This document shows positions 35,883-45,389 of a stretch of 58,847 nt of DNA, piece after piece (within the stretch, counting starts at the first letter, position 1; every line of letters starts with the position of its first letter). A program made the position numbers and the translations under genes. Source of the stretch: Rhodospirillaceae bacterium. GTDB taxonomy: Bacteria; Pseudomonadota; Alphaproteobacteria; UBA8366. Below the pieces are notes generated by a model. That model ran no database searches, was not told the origin of the DNA, and saw nothing but the letters and a program-made list of their open reading frames with translations. The stretch covers positions 3,463-62,309 of the forward strand of contig PBOR01000011.1 in the NCBI GenBank assembly GCA_002724395.1. The letters run 5' to 3'.

Positions 35883-38354
35883 TTAATAAAGCCCGCTGGG
35901 GCTCTGCACGGTTGATGTCTCTGGCAATGCTCCTTTTGCTCCACCCGGCACGCTTTGCGAACCATCAATCACTGTATATTGGGTATTTTCGTCCGGTACG
36001 GTGCCATCCTTATAGGCTTCAAGGATAAAGTTCTTATCGTAAGGTTTTGAAAGTTTTCCGGTTAGGGGATTTACACGCACCAACCGTATTCCCGTCGGAA
36101 TTCGGAAGGGAACCGCTGCCTTACCTTTTAACACCTCTTCCATAAACTGTTTAAAAATAGGCGCTGCTACCGAACCACCGGTTTCACGCTTACCCAATTT
36201 CGCACGATCATCAAAACCAACATAAACACCGGCTACTAAATCGGGCGAGAATCCTACAAACCAAGTTTCACGGCTATTATTACTCGTTCCAGTTTTACCA
36301 GCTAACGGCTTCTTAATGACTCTAATTTTACGACCCGTTCCCCGCTGCACAACGCCTTCCAACATAGAGACAACCTGATATACACTTGCGGGATCTACTA
36401 ATTTTTCTCGAGTGTCGGGTATGATAGGTGCCACCTGATTCTCCCAAGCCCCAGTCCTGCATCCTTCACAGGGACGTTTATCATGGCGATAAACCGTTAT
36501 ACCGTTGCGATCCTGGACGCGGTCGATAAGAGACGGTACTACGCGCTTTCCGCCGTTCACTAACATGGCATAACCAGCAGTAATCTGAAGCAATGTGGTT
36601 TCTGAAGCCCCCAGCGCCATCGCTAAATGCGGTGGTATATTATCGGCAATTCCAAATTTTCTAGCTATGGCAACAACCGGCTCCATACCTATTTTTTGGG
36701 CTAAGCGGACGGTCATTAAATTGCGCGATTTCTCAATGCCAAGACGCATCGGACTGGGGCCGTAAAACTTATTCGAGTAATTATGCGGCTTCCACTTTCC
36801 CTGCCCAGCCCCCTGATCAATAACAAACGGCGCATCGAGAATATAAGTCGACGGCGTAAACCCACTTTCAAGCGCTGCTAAATAAACGAATGGCTTAAAG
36901 GCAGAGCCAGGCTGACGCCGTGCCTGGGTCGCGCGGTTAAACTCGCTCATTTCATAGTCAAAACCGCCCGACATAGCATAAACCCGACCGGTGTGAGGGT
37001 CGATCGCCACAATCGCACCATTGATAGCTGGAACCTGCCGTAAGGCAAATGTATTGGGCGGATATTTATTCGCTTCGCCTTTCCTAGCATTCGCATTATC
37101 GGTAACCCCTTCTACCAAAATAACATCACCTACAAGGAGAACATCCGAAGGTTTTTGAACCTGTGCCCCCAGCTTTTGCTCGGGCTTCCATTTGCGTGCC
37201 CATTTTAGCTCGGCTAACGGTATTTCCCCTAAGGCCCCGCTAATCAGTCCAATCGTAGCCGCTTTAGCTTCGACTCTCAAAACTACTCCAAGTAACCATT
37301 TGCCCGCGCCAGGAGGAGGTGCAACAGATTGCAGTACATCCTGCCAATTGTGGTGCAAAGGGATTCGCGTAATCGGGCCTCTGTAACCGTGTCTTCGATC
37401 ATATTTAATTAATCCAGTGCGGAGTGTCTTTTCAGCGATCTTTTGCATTTCGGAATTAAGGGTCGTTCGAACGGATAGGCCTCCACGATAAAGACCTTTA
37501 TCGCCAAAACGCTTTGTCAGTTCACGACGAACTTCTTCCAGAAAATACTCTGCCTTCACAATTTGAACCGCTTCTCGCGGTATAACTTTTAAGGTCGAAT
37601 TCCGTGCCACATCAGCTGTCGATTGTTCGATAAATCCCTCTTTAAGCATTCGCCCAACCACCCAATTCCGTCGATCTAACGCAGCCTTATGTCGACGAAT
37701 TGGATGATAGTTATTAGGTGCTTTTGGCAATGCAGCTAGGTAAGCCGCCTCAGCAATCGATAATTCATCAAGCGATTTATTAAAATAGTTAAGCGCTGCC
37801 GCCGCTACGCCATAGGATCCGTAGCCCAAATAAATTTCGTTCAAGTAGAGTTCAAGGATGCGATCTTTGCCGTAGGTTTTCTCGATACGGAAAGCCAAAA
37901 TTGCTTCCTTAATTTTTCGTTCAATCGATACTTCGTTTGTGAGCAAAAAGTTCTTTGCAACTTGCTGCGTGATAGTAGAAGCCCCAACTGGGCGTCGTTT
38001 CTGGAAATAGTACTTCACATTCTGAACACTTGCCCGCAATAACGCTTTAAAATCGACACCGGGGTGAGTGAAAAAATCCTGATCTTCCGCAGCCAAGAAC
38101 GCATTGATGATGTGGCGCGGCATAACACGCACAGGCACAAAAACACGCCGTTCAGTCGCAAATTCCTTAATTAAACGGCCATCACCTGCATGGACGCGCG
38201 TTACCGTAGGCGGATTATAATCTGCAAGTTGCTTGTAATCGGGCAAGTCTCGGCCAAATGACCACAGAATATAGGCACTGCCCGCTGCTGCAATCACCAA
38301 GACAAACAGCCCAACCGAGCACAGGAAAGAAAAAATATAAAACAACCGCCGCAT
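35883..38354 (-). CDS. mrcA: Penicillin-binding protein 1A
   Basis: 823 residues, bifunctional class A enzyme of peptidoglycan synthesis. One N-terminal helix (~residues 5-30). The glycosyltransferase domain has EDQDFFTHPGVDFKALLRA with catalytic Glu, GASTITQQVAKNFLL and ELYLNEIYLGYGSYGVAAAA. The transpeptidase domain has the SxxK motif in QPGSAFKPFVYL, the SxN motif in EKSRNLMTV, and KTGTSNNSRETWFVGF. An OB-like insertion lies between them, as in PBP1A. It is followed by prfB on the same strand after 200 bases. Confidence 0.95.
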   Translation of the reverse strand: MRRLFYIFSFLCSVGLFVLVIAAAGSAYILWSFGRDLPDYKQLADYNPPTVTRVHAGDGRLIKEFATERRVFVPVRVMPRHIINAFLAAEDQDFFTHPGVDFKALLRASVQNVKYYFQKRRPVGASTITQQVAKNFLLTNEVSIERKIKEAILAFRIEKTYGKDRILELYLNEIYLGYGSYGVAAAALNYFNKSLDELSIAEAAYLAALPKAPNNYHPIRRHKAALDRRNWVVGRMLKEGFIEQSTADVARNSTLKVIPREAVQIVKAEYFLEEVRRELTKRFGDKGLYRGGLSVRTTLNSEMQKIAEKTLRTGLIKYDRRHGYRGPITRIPLHHNWQDVLQSVAPPPGAGKWLLGVVLRVEAKAATIGLISGALGEIPLAELKWARKWKPEQKLGAQVQKPSDVLLVGDVILVEGVTDNANARKGEANKYPPNTFALRQVPAINGAIVAIDPHTGRVYAMSGGFDYEMSEFNRATQARRQPGSAFKPFVYLAALESGFTPSTYILDAPFVIDQGAGQGKWKPHNYSNKFYGPSPMRLGIEKSRNLMTVRLAQKIGMEPVVAIARKFGIADNIPPHLAMALGASETTLLQITAGYAMLVNGGKRVVPSLIDRVQDRNGITVYRHDKRPCEGCRTGAWENQVAPIIPDTREKLVDPASVYQVVSMLEGVVQRGTGRKIRVIKKPLAGKTGTSNNSRETWFVGFSPDLVAGVYVGFDDRAKLGKRETGGSVAAPIFKQFMEEVLKGKAAVPFRIPTGIRLVRVNPLTGKLSKPYDKNFILEAYKDGTVPDENTQYTVIDGSQSVPGGAKGALPETSTVQSPSGLY

Positions 38355-38450
38355 TGCTGCTCCCTAGAAAGCGCGATTTACTGAATTAATCTGGGCCGAG
38401 GAAAGCCGGACTCCAAGCGGGGATATACATTAATTAATATTGTGGCAATC

Positions 38451-39683
38451 TTATGACCGACTCAGATTTGCTCTTCGCTTAAAATAGTTTTCAACTGACC
38501 TAAAAATAGACTTAGCGAGCTTTTTGTAAAATGCCGATTTACGAAACATGTTTTCATCTCTAGGACTGGAAAGATAACCAAGCTCCATCAATACAGACGG
38601 TGTATCAGGTGATTTCAAAACAGCAAAACCAGCAAACCGGTGAGTATTTCGCAATACCCGAATGTCACGTGCCAGTTCACGGATCAAAATTTCGCCAAAT
38701 ATCGCCGATTCATTCATCGTATCACGCTGCCTCAGACCAATTAAAATAGACGCCACCGTATCGGACTGACTCGAAAGATCGACGCCAGCAATTATATCGG
38801 ATCTATTTTCTCGAGCGGCTAACGCGCCGGCTTCTCTATCAGAAGATTTTTCAGACAATGTGTACACTGATGCACCGCGAATAGACCGGTTTTTATGACT
38901 GTCGGCATGAATAGAAATAAATAGCTCAGCTCCAACTTTCTGTGCTTTCTGATAGCGCTTACGAAGTGGAACATAAGTGTCTCTGTAGCGCGTCATGTAG
39001 ACGCGATATCGTCCAGTAGATTCCAATAGCTGCCGTACCGCATTTGACGCGCGTAATGTCACTATTTTCTCACGTAAACCGCGTGAGCCAATGGCACCCG
39101 GATCCGGACCTCCATGTCCTGGGTCGAGCATTATTATGCGCTTAACTGCGGACGAGTGCCTCTGACGCGACGGGGGCTTTGGCGGTACCGGGCGCTCTGA
39201 TACCACCGATTTATTTGGCGGCCTCCAGCCCTTAGACCGAAAAACTTTTTTGGCTTTCTTAAAAGCTGATTCGCTAACGGCTTTCAAATCGATCAAAAAT
39301 CTATGTTCCCGACCTGATGCTGGACGCAAAATTTGATGTCGCCTAATTTTAACTGGCTTTTTTACATCGATTACTAAACGGCTAACGCCAGCTTGGAACA
39401 ATCCGTAGCGATAACTGCTTACAACCCCCAGCGATAAGCGTCTATCAGGACGTATCAGTTTCCATTTTAAAGCTGGAAAGTCGATTACTACTCGGTAAGG
39501 GTTAGCTAGCATGAAAATCTTATATGAAACCGGTTGGCTCACCTCTAAGACCAACCGAGTCTGCCCAGAGTTGATCCCAAGCCGCACATCGGTCACCACC
39601 GGCCCAGCCGCCCCAGCAACAGGACCCAATGCCAAACAAAGCAAAAAGCCACCAATTCGAGCAGTATTTCTAAAAGACTTCAT
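38451..39683 (-). CDS. N-acetylmuramoyl-L-alanine amidase with AMIN domain (AmiC-like)
   Basis: 410 residues from ATG 39683, which opens the signal peptide (GGFLLCLALGPVAGAAG); the frame to 39722 is possible. The AMIN domain (~residues 25-130, VVTDVRLGINSGQTRLVLEV) targets the enzyme to septal peptidoglycan. The zinc amidase domain (~175-400) has IIMLDPGHGGPDPGAIGSRG, FISIHADSHKNRSIRGASVY and SVLMELGYLSSPRDE, with His and Glu ligands. It cleaves the stem peptide from MurNAc during cell separation. No LysM domain. Confidence 0.92.
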   Translation of the reverse strand: MKSFRNTARIGGFLLCLALGPVAGAAGPVVTDVRLGINSGQTRLVLEVSQPVSYKIFMLANPYRVVIDFPALKWKLIRPDRRLSLGVVSSYRYGLFQAGVSRLVIDVKKPVKIRRHQILRPASGREHRFLIDLKAVSESAFKKAKKVFRSKGWRPPNKSVVSERPVPPKPPSRQRHSSAVKRIIMLDPGHGGPDPGAIGSRGLREKIVTLRASNAVRQLLESTGRYRVYMTRYRDTYVPLRKRYQKAQKVGAELFISIHADSHKNRSIRGASVYTLSEKSSDREAGALAARENRSDIIAGVDLSSQSDTVASILIGLRQRDTMNESAIFGEILIRELARDIRVLRNTHRFAGFAVLKSPDTPSVLMELGYLSSPRDENMFRKSAFYKKLAKSIFRSVENYFKRRANLSRS

Positions 39684-40373
39684 AAATACCCGATGTTTCA
39701 GCAAATATCCCAAACAATGCAATTATATAATATTTTATACTTTATAATTTTACGAACCATACACTTTACATACAAATACATATAAATATGACCTTTTTTA
39801 TAATATCACTTAGGATATATATAAAGAAAGAAAAAAATATATTATTATATTAGAAAATTAATTATCTTAATACTTACTTTTAACATACTAAAACTTGCTA
39901 ATATTATTCCCATATCTTACCTAGATACATTTCTGCGGCAAATTCGCCAGAATAACGAGATTCGGATTGTCGAAGCATGCCGCATGAGCGTATTTTAACC
40001 CTGTAGTTTGGCCTTTTAAATCAGGCGATAGGACCGACCGTGCCTCACGTAACTTTAATATCCACCTCCCACCATAACGATCCAACCACTCTAAGTGTCA
40101 GCCGGGGAGCTGTGCATTTACGATCGCCTAACCAAGCCACTGCGGAAAGTATTTTTACGTCTCAAATTACCTTACCGGTAAATGCAGCAGCCGCAATTCG
40201 GCGATATGCGATTTGGAGACACGCATATAAGAAAAACATAGCAAGCCAAAATAGCTTCTCATGCCACTTATCAAGCCGCTTGCGAGCAACCCTACCGGTT
40301 AACATATCCAACCCTGCCAAACAGGTGGCCGCTGATGTAGCGCCCCGGTTTTGGCCGTCGGAGAAAGAAAAAA
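39684..40373. promoter_or_regulatory. 690-base divergent region and rne leader
   Basis: Between divergent amiC-like and rne genes. Positions ~39720-39910 are extremely AT-rich (A/T runs and repeats of TATA-like words), a likely site for both promoters. The remaining ~460 bases would be an unusually long 5' leader of rne. RNase E mRNA leaders are known to bind the enzyme for autoregulation in enterobacteria; here that is only an inference. The open frame 40040-40489 runs into rne and is not protein-like. Confidence 0.4.
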
Positions 40374-42617
40374 ATGACAAGAAAAATGTTAATAGACGCT
40401 TCACAGCCAGAAGAGACTCGTGTCGTCGTCATGCAAAACAATCGCATCGAGGATTTCGATTGCGATTTCGAAGCCAAAAAGCAGCTTAAGGGAAATATTT
40501 ATCTAGCTAAAATCACACGCGTAGAGCCGTCCCTGCAGGCCGCATTCGTGGATTATGGCGGAAACCGTCATGGTTTTTTGGCTTTTAACGAAATTCATTC
40601 TGACTACTACAAAATTCCGATTGCAGATCGGGAAAAGCTTATCGAAGAAGAAACTATCGCGGCACAAAATGGCGATGACCCCGAAGAAGGAGAAACCATC
40701 GAAACCGTCGGCGGCGATGACCTAGAAGATGAGGAGAAACGCCGACAAAAGATGCGGCGGCGATATAAAATACAAGAAGTTATCAAACGTGGCCAAATTC
40801 TATTGGTACAAATAGTTAAGGAAGAACGCGGTAACAAAGGTGCAGCGCTTACAACTTATTTGTCCTTGCCCGGTCGTTATTGTGTTTTAATGCCAAACAC
40901 TGCTCGTGGCGGCGGTATCAGCCGAAAGATCACGAACCAAAAAGACCGCAAGCGATTAAAAAACATACTAGATAGCGTTGGTATCTCTAGTGGTATGACG
41001 GTGATTGTGCGAACCGCTGGGTCTGAACGAACAAAGGCGGAAATTGGCCGTGACTATAATTATCTTCTTCGGCTTTGGAATACGATCCGCGAAGAAACGC
41101 TGCAATCCATTGCCCCAGCACTAATTTATGAAGAAGCCAATCTAATCAAGAGAGCTATTCGCGATCTCTATGGCAAAGAAATAGAAGAAGTCTTCGTCGA
41201 CGGCGATGACGGATACCGAGTCGCCAAGGACATGATGAAGACCTTGATGCCTAGCCATGCCAAGAAAGTACAACCTTACAAAAATGGCCGCAGGCCTTTA
41301 TTCCATGAATTTCAGGTGGAAGGCCAATTAGATAGTATTAATAGCCCGGAAGTGCAGCTGAAATCCGGCGGCTATATCGTATTACATCAAACCGAGGCGC
41401 TGGTGGCAATCGACGTGAATTCTGGCAAAGCAACACGTGAACGTCATATCGAGGAAACAGCAATACGAACAAACCTGGAAGCCGCTGAAGAGATTGCTCG
41501 GCAATTGCGATTACGAGACTTGGCGGGGCCGATCGTAATTGACTTTATTGATATGGAAGAGAATCGAAATAATCATACCGTAGAACGTCGGTTAAAAGAT
41601 GTACTGCGGGCGGACCGTGCGCGTATTCAAGTGGGAAGAATTAGTCATTTTGGGCTACTGGAAATGTCTAGGCAACGTTTACGCCCAAGTATCACTGAAA
41701 TTTCTAGCGAGATCTGCCCGCACTGCGCAGGCACCGGTTTGGTAAGATCCACAGAATGGGCTGCGCTTTACGCACTGCGTGCTATTGAAGAAGAAGCCAT
41801 TAAAAGCAAAGAGAAACCGATTACAGCCACGGTACATCGAGATACCGCACTTTATATTCTTAATCACAAACGAAGCGCACTTGCCGGCATCGAATCCAGA
41901 TACGGAATTACGGTTACCATCAATGAGGGTAATAATCTCGGGAGCCAAACCTGTATGTTTGAAACTGGAGATGGAGAAACATTTGTCCCGTCTGCCCGAA
42001 CACCAAATGATCGGTCCGGTGCGGAGGGCGACGGTATAAGCAAAAAGCGACGCCGTCCCCGCAGGCGACGAAGAGGTCGGACCGAGGAAATTCAATCGGC
42101 AACCGCAGAAAATGACAATGCGGAAAACAAAGAAGAATCATCTGGCTCCGGGGAAACTAACAAAGAGACTGCGGAAGAAAACAAAGAAGCGCAATCCAGA
42201 AAACGCCGTCGCGGTCGTCGCGGTGGACGGAGGCGCGGCCGCAAGCCATCTTCGGAATCCAGCAAAACAAAAGTGGCGGATGGGAACGAGGAAACGTCCG
42301 GCACAAATGTTGACATCACCGCAGGTTCTACATCGAACAAAAAGCCTGGTATCATAAACAACGAATTACAAAGTAACCCAGAACAAAACGCCCCCCCCAA
42401 ACCGAAGCGAAGGCGCCGCCGTAGTGCGCCCAAAAAGCAAACTAAGGATACTGATAACACATCGTCAGCAGCCGCGTCCGATCCCAAACCTGCACCCATA
42501 GAATCGCAACCCGATGAAACTGGCAATCAAAAGGTCTTCGCTTCAACGGCACCAGCACATGAGGACTCAGAGGGTAAAGACAAAAGAACAGGGTGGTGGA
42601 ATAAAGTTCTTAGCTGA
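40374..42617 (+). CDS. rne: Ribonuclease E
   Basis: 747 residues. RNase E is the main endonuclease for mRNA turnover and rRNA/tRNA maturation. An S1 domain (~residues 35-160) is interrupted by an acidic insertion (~75-120), then the DNase-I-like catalytic domain with metal-binding Asp in VAIDVNSG and VIDFIDME, and the zinc link CPHC (EICPHCAGTGLVRS). The C-terminal ~220 residues are disordered, Arg/Lys/Glu-rich with RRRGRR-type clusters, and would bind RNA and degradosome partners. The acidic S1 insertion is typical of alphaproteobacterial RNase E. Confidence 0.95.
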   Translation: MTRKMLIDASQPEETRVVVMQNNRIEDFDCDFEAKKQLKGNIYLAKITRVEPSLQAAFVDYGGNRHGFLAFNEIHSDYYKIPIADREKLIEEETIAAQNGDDPEEGETIETVGGDDLEDEEKRRQKMRRRYKIQEVIKRGQILLVQIVKEERGNKGAALTTYLSLPGRYCVLMPNTARGGGISRKITNQKDRKRLKNILDSVGISSGMTVIVRTAGSERTKAEIGRDYNYLLRLWNTIREETLQSIAPALIYEEANLIKRAIRDLYGKEIEEVFVDGDDGYRVAKDMMKTLMPSHAKKVQPYKNGRRPLFHEFQVEGQLDSINSPEVQLKSGGYIVLHQTEALVAIDVNSGKATRERHIEETAIRTNLEAAEEIARQLRLRDLAGPIVIDFIDMEENRNNHTVERRLKDVLRADRARIQVGRISHFGLLEMSRQRLRPSITEISSEICPHCAGTGLVRSTEWAALYALRAIEEEAIKSKEKPITATVHRDTALYILNHKRSALAGIESRYGITVTINEGNNLGSQTCMFETGDGETFVPSARTPNDRSGAEGDGISKKRRRPRRRRRGRTEEIQSATAENDNAENKEESSGSGETNKETAEENKEAQSRKRRRGRRGGRRRGRKPSSESSKTKVADGNEETSGTNVDITAGSTSNKKPGIINNELQSNPEQNAPPKPKRRRRRSAPKKQTKDTDNTSSAAASDPKPAPIESQPDETGNQKVFASTAPAHEDSEGKDKRTGWWNKVLS

Positions 42618-42648
42618 TAGCAACCACTTGACGACAACTCAAATTCGC

Positions 42649-43803
42649 TCAACAATTCTCTGACATCCATTCAGCTATCACGTCTACTGCTTGATTAATA
42701 ATGTCGAGTGATTCTGAGTAGGATATTCGGATAAATTGCTTACCTCTTGAGGAATCAAAATCGCGGCCAGGTGCAAAGGCAACGCCGGTTTCCATCAAGA
42801 CCTTATGGCAAAAGCCTTCGCTATCATTAGTGAGAGAGGACACGTCAGCATAAAGATAAAACGCACCATCCGCAGGTGCTAATTTATCGAAGCCTATGGA
42901 CGGCAGCCGACTGAGTAACAAATCTCTATTTTGTAAATAACGCGTTACATGCCCATCTAAAATCTTCTTGCAATCAAAAGCTGCAAGAGCAGCGATCTGA
43001 GAGGGCGTCGGCGCACAGATGAATAAGTTTTGTTGTAGGCATTCAATGGGACGCAATAGCTCTTCTGGTACAAGCATCCACCCTACGCGCCATCCAGTCA
43101 TTGAAAAATATTTAGAAAAGCTATTGATGATTATAGCGTCTTGATTGAACTCCAGCGCACTCACAGCAGACTGTTCATAGGTGATGCCGTGGTAGATCTC
43201 ATCTGAGATAAGACGCACATTATGTTCGCGGCAGAAGTTTGAAAGTGCCTTTAGGGCGGACACATCCAACATAGTGCCGGTTGGATTTGACGGAGACGCT
43301 ACGATTAACCCGTCCAAAGGCAAATATGCTTTTAATTTTTCTGGTGTGGGTTGAAAACGGTCCTCAAATGCCGTTTCAAGAATAACAGGCTCGATACCAA
43401 AGGCCTTAAGTATATGGCGGTAACAAGGGTACCCAGGGGAGGCTACCGCAACCCTATCGCCAACATCGAATGCTGCAAGAAATGCCAAAACGAACCCGGC
43501 AGAGGAACCACTGGTAACTGCTACTTGGTTCTGCCCAATCGACAGACCATAACTCGATTTGTAATGTTCCACGATGTCGTCACGTAAGGGGGTGATACCG
43601 AATGCATCCGTGTAGCCAAGCTTCTGGAGAGATAACGGCTCTTGTATCGCTTCAATAACCTCACGGGGAGCACCGGTCCCTGGCTGACCAATCTCAAGGT
43701 GATATACCGCGTTACCTAAAGATGCGCGCTGGTTGGCAGCATATAGAACGTCCATAACCATAAAGGGCGCCATTTGCCCGCGCTCAGACACCTTCAATGG
43801 CAT
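42649..43803 (-). CDS. PLP-dependent aminotransferase, class I/II
   Basis: 384 residues. Aspartate-aminotransferase fold: EIGQPGTGAPREV, GYTDAFGITPLRDDI, VTSGSSAGFVLAF, SPSNPTGTM, DEIYHGITY, and the PLP Lys in NSFSKYFSMTGWRVGW. Substrate cannot be read from sequence; the group includes aspartate, aromatic and valine-pyruvate aminotransferases. It lies convergent to rne with a 31-base gap and five bases downstream of the GGT-like gene. Confidence 0.9.
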   Translation of the reverse strand: MPLKVSERGQMAPFMVMDVLYAANQRASLGNAVYHLEIGQPGTGAPREVIEAIQEPLSLQKLGYTDAFGITPLRDDIVEHYKSSYGLSIGQNQVAVTSGSSAGFVLAFLAAFDVGDRVAVASPGYPCYRHILKAFGIEPVILETAFEDRFQPTPEKLKAYLPLDGLIVASPSNPTGTMLDVSALKALSNFCREHNVRLISDEIYHGITYEQSAVSALEFNQDAIIINSFSKYFSMTGWRVGWMLVPEELLRPIECLQQNLFICAPTPSQIAALAAFDCKKILDGHVTRYLQNRDLLLSRLPSIGFDKLAPADGAFYLYADVSSLTNDSEGFCHKVLMETGVAFAPGRDFDSSRGKQFIRISYSESLDIINQAVDVIAEWMSENC

Positions 43804-43808
43804 AGCCT

Positions 43809-45389
43809 TTACCTTTTTTCTCTGACATCTTTTTTGAAACGCGCGCCAACGCCATGGCCACGTTTATCCGAAATCACCTGGCAGGGTGGGGCGCTTCGGG
43901 AGTCTGGCGGTAGACCCGCCTCACAATAAACTGCATTTACCCGACCAATTCTTGGCACTAATTTCACTTTCGCACCGCTGGCTTCGAGGGCCTTAATTTC
44001 TTGTGCAGTCAATGACCTCTCCGCCGTCACATCGTCCGTGTATCCGCCCTGATGCACCCTGGGTCGGTCACTAGCAGTCCTCAAGGGCATTCCCCCTAAT
44101 AATGTACGCGCGGTTACGGCGACAGCACTCGATGCAGCTACAGTACCCCCCCCTCCCGTCGCAGCGAAAACAAACTTTCTTCTCTTGCGATCAACCACTA
44201 AAATTGGAGAGAGAGGTTGTTGGGCGAGTACTCCTTTTCCTGGTGCCGGTGCTAATGCAAAACCTAATCCGGGCAGAAACTGTCCCGTGCCAAAATCTTT
44301 ATTGGATGTAACGGAGCAAACAACCGCAAGTCCGGTCCAGTCGACTACGGAAAACCCGCTTCCCGATTGCGGTGCTTCTGTACCTAAACGCGGTCCATAA
44401 GCTGCTTTACCCGCGTGCGCAAGTTTGAGCGTCTGGACCACTGGATCCGCGCCACTTAACCCCTCGCGCCCACTAAGGCTCTGCCACATCGCTGCTGCTA
44501 CTTTGCCAGCTCCCTCAGGTGGGAAGTAAATAGTCCGATTACCTAGCGGTAAACTTATAGGACTCACCCATTTTGGCGTTCTTGAGCCAAAAGCAACTCT
44601 GTCGACAATTTGTTTTTGCAACACTGCCGCATCGGCGAGACGATTTGCCAATGCGCCCCGATACAGAACCCCGACACCACGTGCACCGATCTGCCCTAAA
44701 ACTGAACCAAGTTCAATCTGACGGAAAATCACACCCTCCCCAAGAGGATCCCCTATGCGATTAAAAAACAATGATAATGCAACGCTATCATTGGCCAGGT
44801 CCAATGCTGATACTTTTAAGTCGTTGATAAAGGCACGTGATGTAGTTGCACCGTCTCGCGCAATAATTGCCGACTCCATAAGTAAATTACCCCACGGCAA
44901 ACGGCCAAACCGAGCATGTAACCAGGCCATTCCGCGAGCCGCAATTGGAACCGCTATCGACGAATTAGTTACTTCAGAATATCCACCGGCTATACTACTA
45001 AAATCCAATACCTCTACGCCGCCGGAGAAAGGATTATGGACCAAACATATTCCGCCGCCGCCCAAACCAGCCTGTGATGGAAAGGTTACAGCCAGCGTAA
45101 AATATAGTGTTACTGCGGCGTCAGCCGCCGTTCCGCCTTTTGCCAACACATCGCGAGCGGCCAGCACCGCAGTCGGCTCGTCAGCAACAACAGTTGCGAA
45201 TAATACGGATGGTGGAGTGTTGGGAAGAATAGCATTGGTAGCTTTTTCTACCGTGGAGCAAGCCGATGACATAATAATCGCGAAAAAGAGAACAGTAGCT
45301 TGATTGCGAGTTCTGCGGAGTCGAAGTAAAGTCTGTTGATAAAAAATTTGGCCTAATTCTATGCACTTGAAATACGTAAAAAAACTCAT
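43809..45389 (-). CDS. Gamma-glutamyltransferase-like protein, atypical active site
   Basis: About 526 residues from ATG 45389 (the open frame reaches 45497). A hydrophobic segment ending in ATVLFFAIIMSSAC may be a signal peptide or a weak lipobox. The Ntn-hydrolase fold is clear: VLAKGGTAADAAVTLYFTLA, QAGLGGGGICLVHN and GTGQFLPGLGFALAP. The usual nucleophile region (Thr-Thr-His before the SVVD strand in Escherichia coli Ggt) reads QSGSGFSVVD here, so the Thr is missing or replaced by Ser. Self-cleavage and glutathione activity are therefore doubtful. Start is uncertain because the gene overlaps the divergent M48 gene. Confidence 0.75.
   Translation of the reverse strand: MSFFTYFKCIELGQIFYQQTLLRLRRTRNQATVLFFAIIMSSACSTVEKATNAILPNTPPSVLFATVVADEPTAVLAARDVLAKGGTAADAAVTLYFTLAVTFPSQAGLGGGGICLVHNPFSGGVEVLDFSSIAGGYSEVTNSSIAVPIAARGMAWLHARFGRLPWGNLLMESAIIARDGATTSRAFINDLKVSALDLANDSVALSLFFNRIGDPLGEGVIFRQIELGSVLGQIGARGVGVLYRGALANRLADAAVLQKQIVDRVAFGSRTPKWVSPISLPLGNRTIYFPPEGAGKVAAAMWQSLSGREGLSGADPVVQTLKLAHAGKAAYGPRLGTEAPQSGSGFSVVDWTGLAVVCSVTSNKDFGTGQFLPGLGFALAPAPGKGVLAQQPLSPILVVDRKRRKFVFAATGGGGTVAASSAVAVTARTLLGGMPLRTASDRPRVHQGGYTDDVTAERSLTAQEIKALEASGAKVKLVPRIGRVNAVYCEAGLPPDSRSAPPCQVISDKRGHGVGARFKKDVREKR

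Noticed and set aside
40040-40489. Plus-strand frame before and into rne
   Set aside because: Composition is not protein-like and it overlaps the clear start of RNase E in another frame.
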